Source of the DNA: Zetaproteobacteria bacterium
Lineage (GTDB): Bacteria; Pseudomonadota; Zetaproteobacteria; Mariprofundales; Mariprofundaceae
Direction: 5' to 3'
DNA length: 17,189 nt
Assembly: GCA_021545665.1 (NCBI GenBank)
Contig: JAJRTX010000108.1
Location: 1-17,189, forward strand
In this document: in pieces, positions 16,062-17,189 of the stretch
How the letters are laid out: every line of letters begins with the position of its first letter
Position numbering within the stretch: position 1 is the first letter of the stretch
Notes under the pieces: model-generated
Database searches by the model: none
What the model saw: the letters and a program-made list of their open reading frames with translations, nothing else
Told to the model about the DNA's origin: nothing
Made by a program: the position numbers and the translations under genes

Positions 16062-16997
16062 ATGAACAATATTTTGTTTTCCATGGTTGCGATTATCGTT
16101 GCAGGCGTAAGCTGGCGCCTTGTGCTGGGAGGTAAGGCAGCGGAGAGTATTCGCTCCAATCTGGCTTTGGCAGTATACCATCTGTTCCTGCCTGCACTGG
16201 TATTGCATGTGTTGTGGCTGGCCCCTGTTGATGTCAACACACTGCGCATCCCGCTGATCTCGGCTCTGTCCGTTTTATTATCCATGCTGGCTGCATTTCT
16301 TGTCTATGGAAATGGCTTTATTGTCCGCAAATTCATCCCGGTCAACCCGAATCGGGTCACCGGGGCCTTGCTGCTGGCTGCCGCATTCGGAAATTTTTCC
16401 TATCTTGGCCTGCCCGTACTATCACAGGCCTTTGGCAGCTGGTCACAAATGGTGGCCATTCAGTTTGATCTGCTAGCCGGCACGCCTTTGCTGTTTACGA
16501 TTGGCATCATGCTTGCCCGCCATTACGGCAGTTCCAGCTCTGGTTCGCACCCCTTGCTGGCCCTGTTTCAGGTGCCGGCTTTCTGGGCCGCAATAGCTGG
16601 GTTGTTATTGAGTGCAGGCCAGATTTCCATGCCGGTCTGGCTGGATCAATCACTGGCTTTGCTGGCTGCGGCTGTTGTACCTCTGATGCTATTATCAGTC
16701 GGCATGGCTTTACGCTGGCAGTCCGGTTGGACAAGCCGAATTCCAGTTCTGTTTCCGGTGATTATGATTCAACTACTACTGATGCCGCTGATTGCCTGGG
16801 CAAGCAGTATTGGCGTGGGTTTACCGGATCGTTTGCTTGGCCCGGCTGTTATTGAGGGGGCGATGCCAACCATGGTTTTGGGCCTGGTGATTTGTGACCG
16901 GTTCAAACTGGATGTCGCCATCTACGCGGAGGCAGTCACCGTTACGACTCTATTATCGCTATTGACACTGCCGCTGTGGCTGCATGCTGTTGCATAA
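16062..16997 (+). CDS. AEC-family (auxin efflux carrier-like) transporter
   Basis: This 311-residue, highly hydrophobic protein fits the Mem_trans/AEC family of inner-membrane permeases, whose bacterial members move organic acids such as malate or malonate. About ten membrane segments can be seen in two halves separated by a short polar loop (RHYGSSSSGSHP, about 148-159). Family-like features are NLALAVYHLFLPALVLHVL in the first half, FGNFSYLGLPVL around 110, and EGAMPTMVLGLVICDRFKLD near 265-285, where prolines break helices as in the family. AGGA lies about ten bases before ATG 16062. It follows smpB by 66 bases. The substrate cannot be inferred. Confidence 0.88.
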   Translation: MNNILFSMVAIIVAGVSWRLVLGGKAAESIRSNLALAVYHLFLPALVLHVLWLAPVDVNTLRIPLISALSVLLSMLAAFLVYGNGFIVRKFIPVNPNRVTGALLLAAAFGNFSYLGLPVLSQAFGSWSQMVAIQFDLLAGTPLLFTIGIMLARHYGSSSSGSHPLLALFQVPAFWAAIAGLLLSAGQISMPVWLDQSLALLAAAVVPLMLLSVGMALRWQSGWTSRIPVLFPVIMIQLLLMPLIAWASSIGVGLPDRLLGPAVIEGAMPTMVLGLVICDRFKLDVAIYAEAVTVTTLLSLLTLPLWLHAVA

Positions 16998-17189
16998 CCT
17001 TCTTCACAAACAAAGCCAGTTATCCCTGCGTGTAAAGGCAGGTCGGGAATTGAAAGAAAGATCGCACAATCTCAGGTGTTTCTTGCAATGCTCATAGTGT
17101 ACTGAGGGCTTTAGTCTTGAGGTCGTCCTTTGATTTTACACTCTGCCGTCCTGGTTTTTCCTTCACGTGAGCCCATGCCAACGCATCAG

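Noticed and set aside
17025..17042. Hairpin CCTGC/GCAGG after the AEC gene as a terminator
   Set aside because: Only five pairs with an eight-base loop and no T run.
17111..17176. 22-codon minus-strand frame at the right edge
   Set aside because: Too short and without ribosome site or motif; it could be the end of a gene outside the window but cannot be supported.

Overview
The window is ordinary chromosomal DNA of a Gram-negative bacterium. A type IV pilus assembly and regulation cluster, a proteobacterial-type AhcY with a long NAD-domain insert, an SAH riboswitch and a YgiM-like SH3 protein together suggest a proteobacterium. Gamma, beta or a deep lineage such as Zetaproteobacteria all fit, and I cannot fix the class from this sequence. 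I saw no prophage, insertion sequence, CRISPR array, tRNA or rRNA.

Left part, plus strand (1-3018): the 3' portion of metK (SAM synthetase), two stem-loops, an S-adenosylhomocysteine (SAH) riboswitch, ahcY (SAH hydrolase) and a small exported protein of unknown function. metK makes SAM, methyltransferases turn it into SAH, and AhcY removes SAH. The riboswitch would let SAH raise its own disposal. Its ribosome-binding site lies in a 9-bp helix that cannot coexist with the aptamer pseudoknot, so a translational ON switch can be read from the sequence.

Middle (3019-4566): a decayed stretch. It holds a LOG-family (TIGR00730-type) pseudogene on the minus strand that has lost its central nucleotide-binding segment and is frameshifted, a second probable minus-strand remnant, an inverted repeat, and then an intact HAD-family pyrimidine 5'-nucleotidase-like gene on the plus strand.

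Right-centre, minus strand (14507 down to 4567): one compact transcription unit, aroE - pilB - pilC - pilS - pilR - pilD - coaE - rho. Most junctions overlap or touch: aroE/pilB by 4 nt, pilB/pilC by 1 nt, pilS/pilR by 8 nt, pilR/pilD and pilD/coaE by 4 nt. Gaps remain only before pilS (87 nt) and before rho (146 nt, with a leader stem-loop). PilB is the extension ATPase, PilC the platform protein, PilD the prepilin peptidase, and PilS/PilR the sigma-54-dependent sensor/regulator pair that normally controls pilin transcription. No pilin gene is present here.

Right end, plus strand (14788-16997): a promoter, a YgiM-like SH3/coiled-coil membrane protein, smpB (trans-translation) and an AEC-family transporter. 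The last 190 bases hold no supportable gene.

The most informative observations are the SAH riboswitch with its visible expression platform, the correction of the ahcY start, the internally deleted LOG pseudogene, and an AT-hook-bearing N-terminal extension on Rho. I found no convincing wholly new system.
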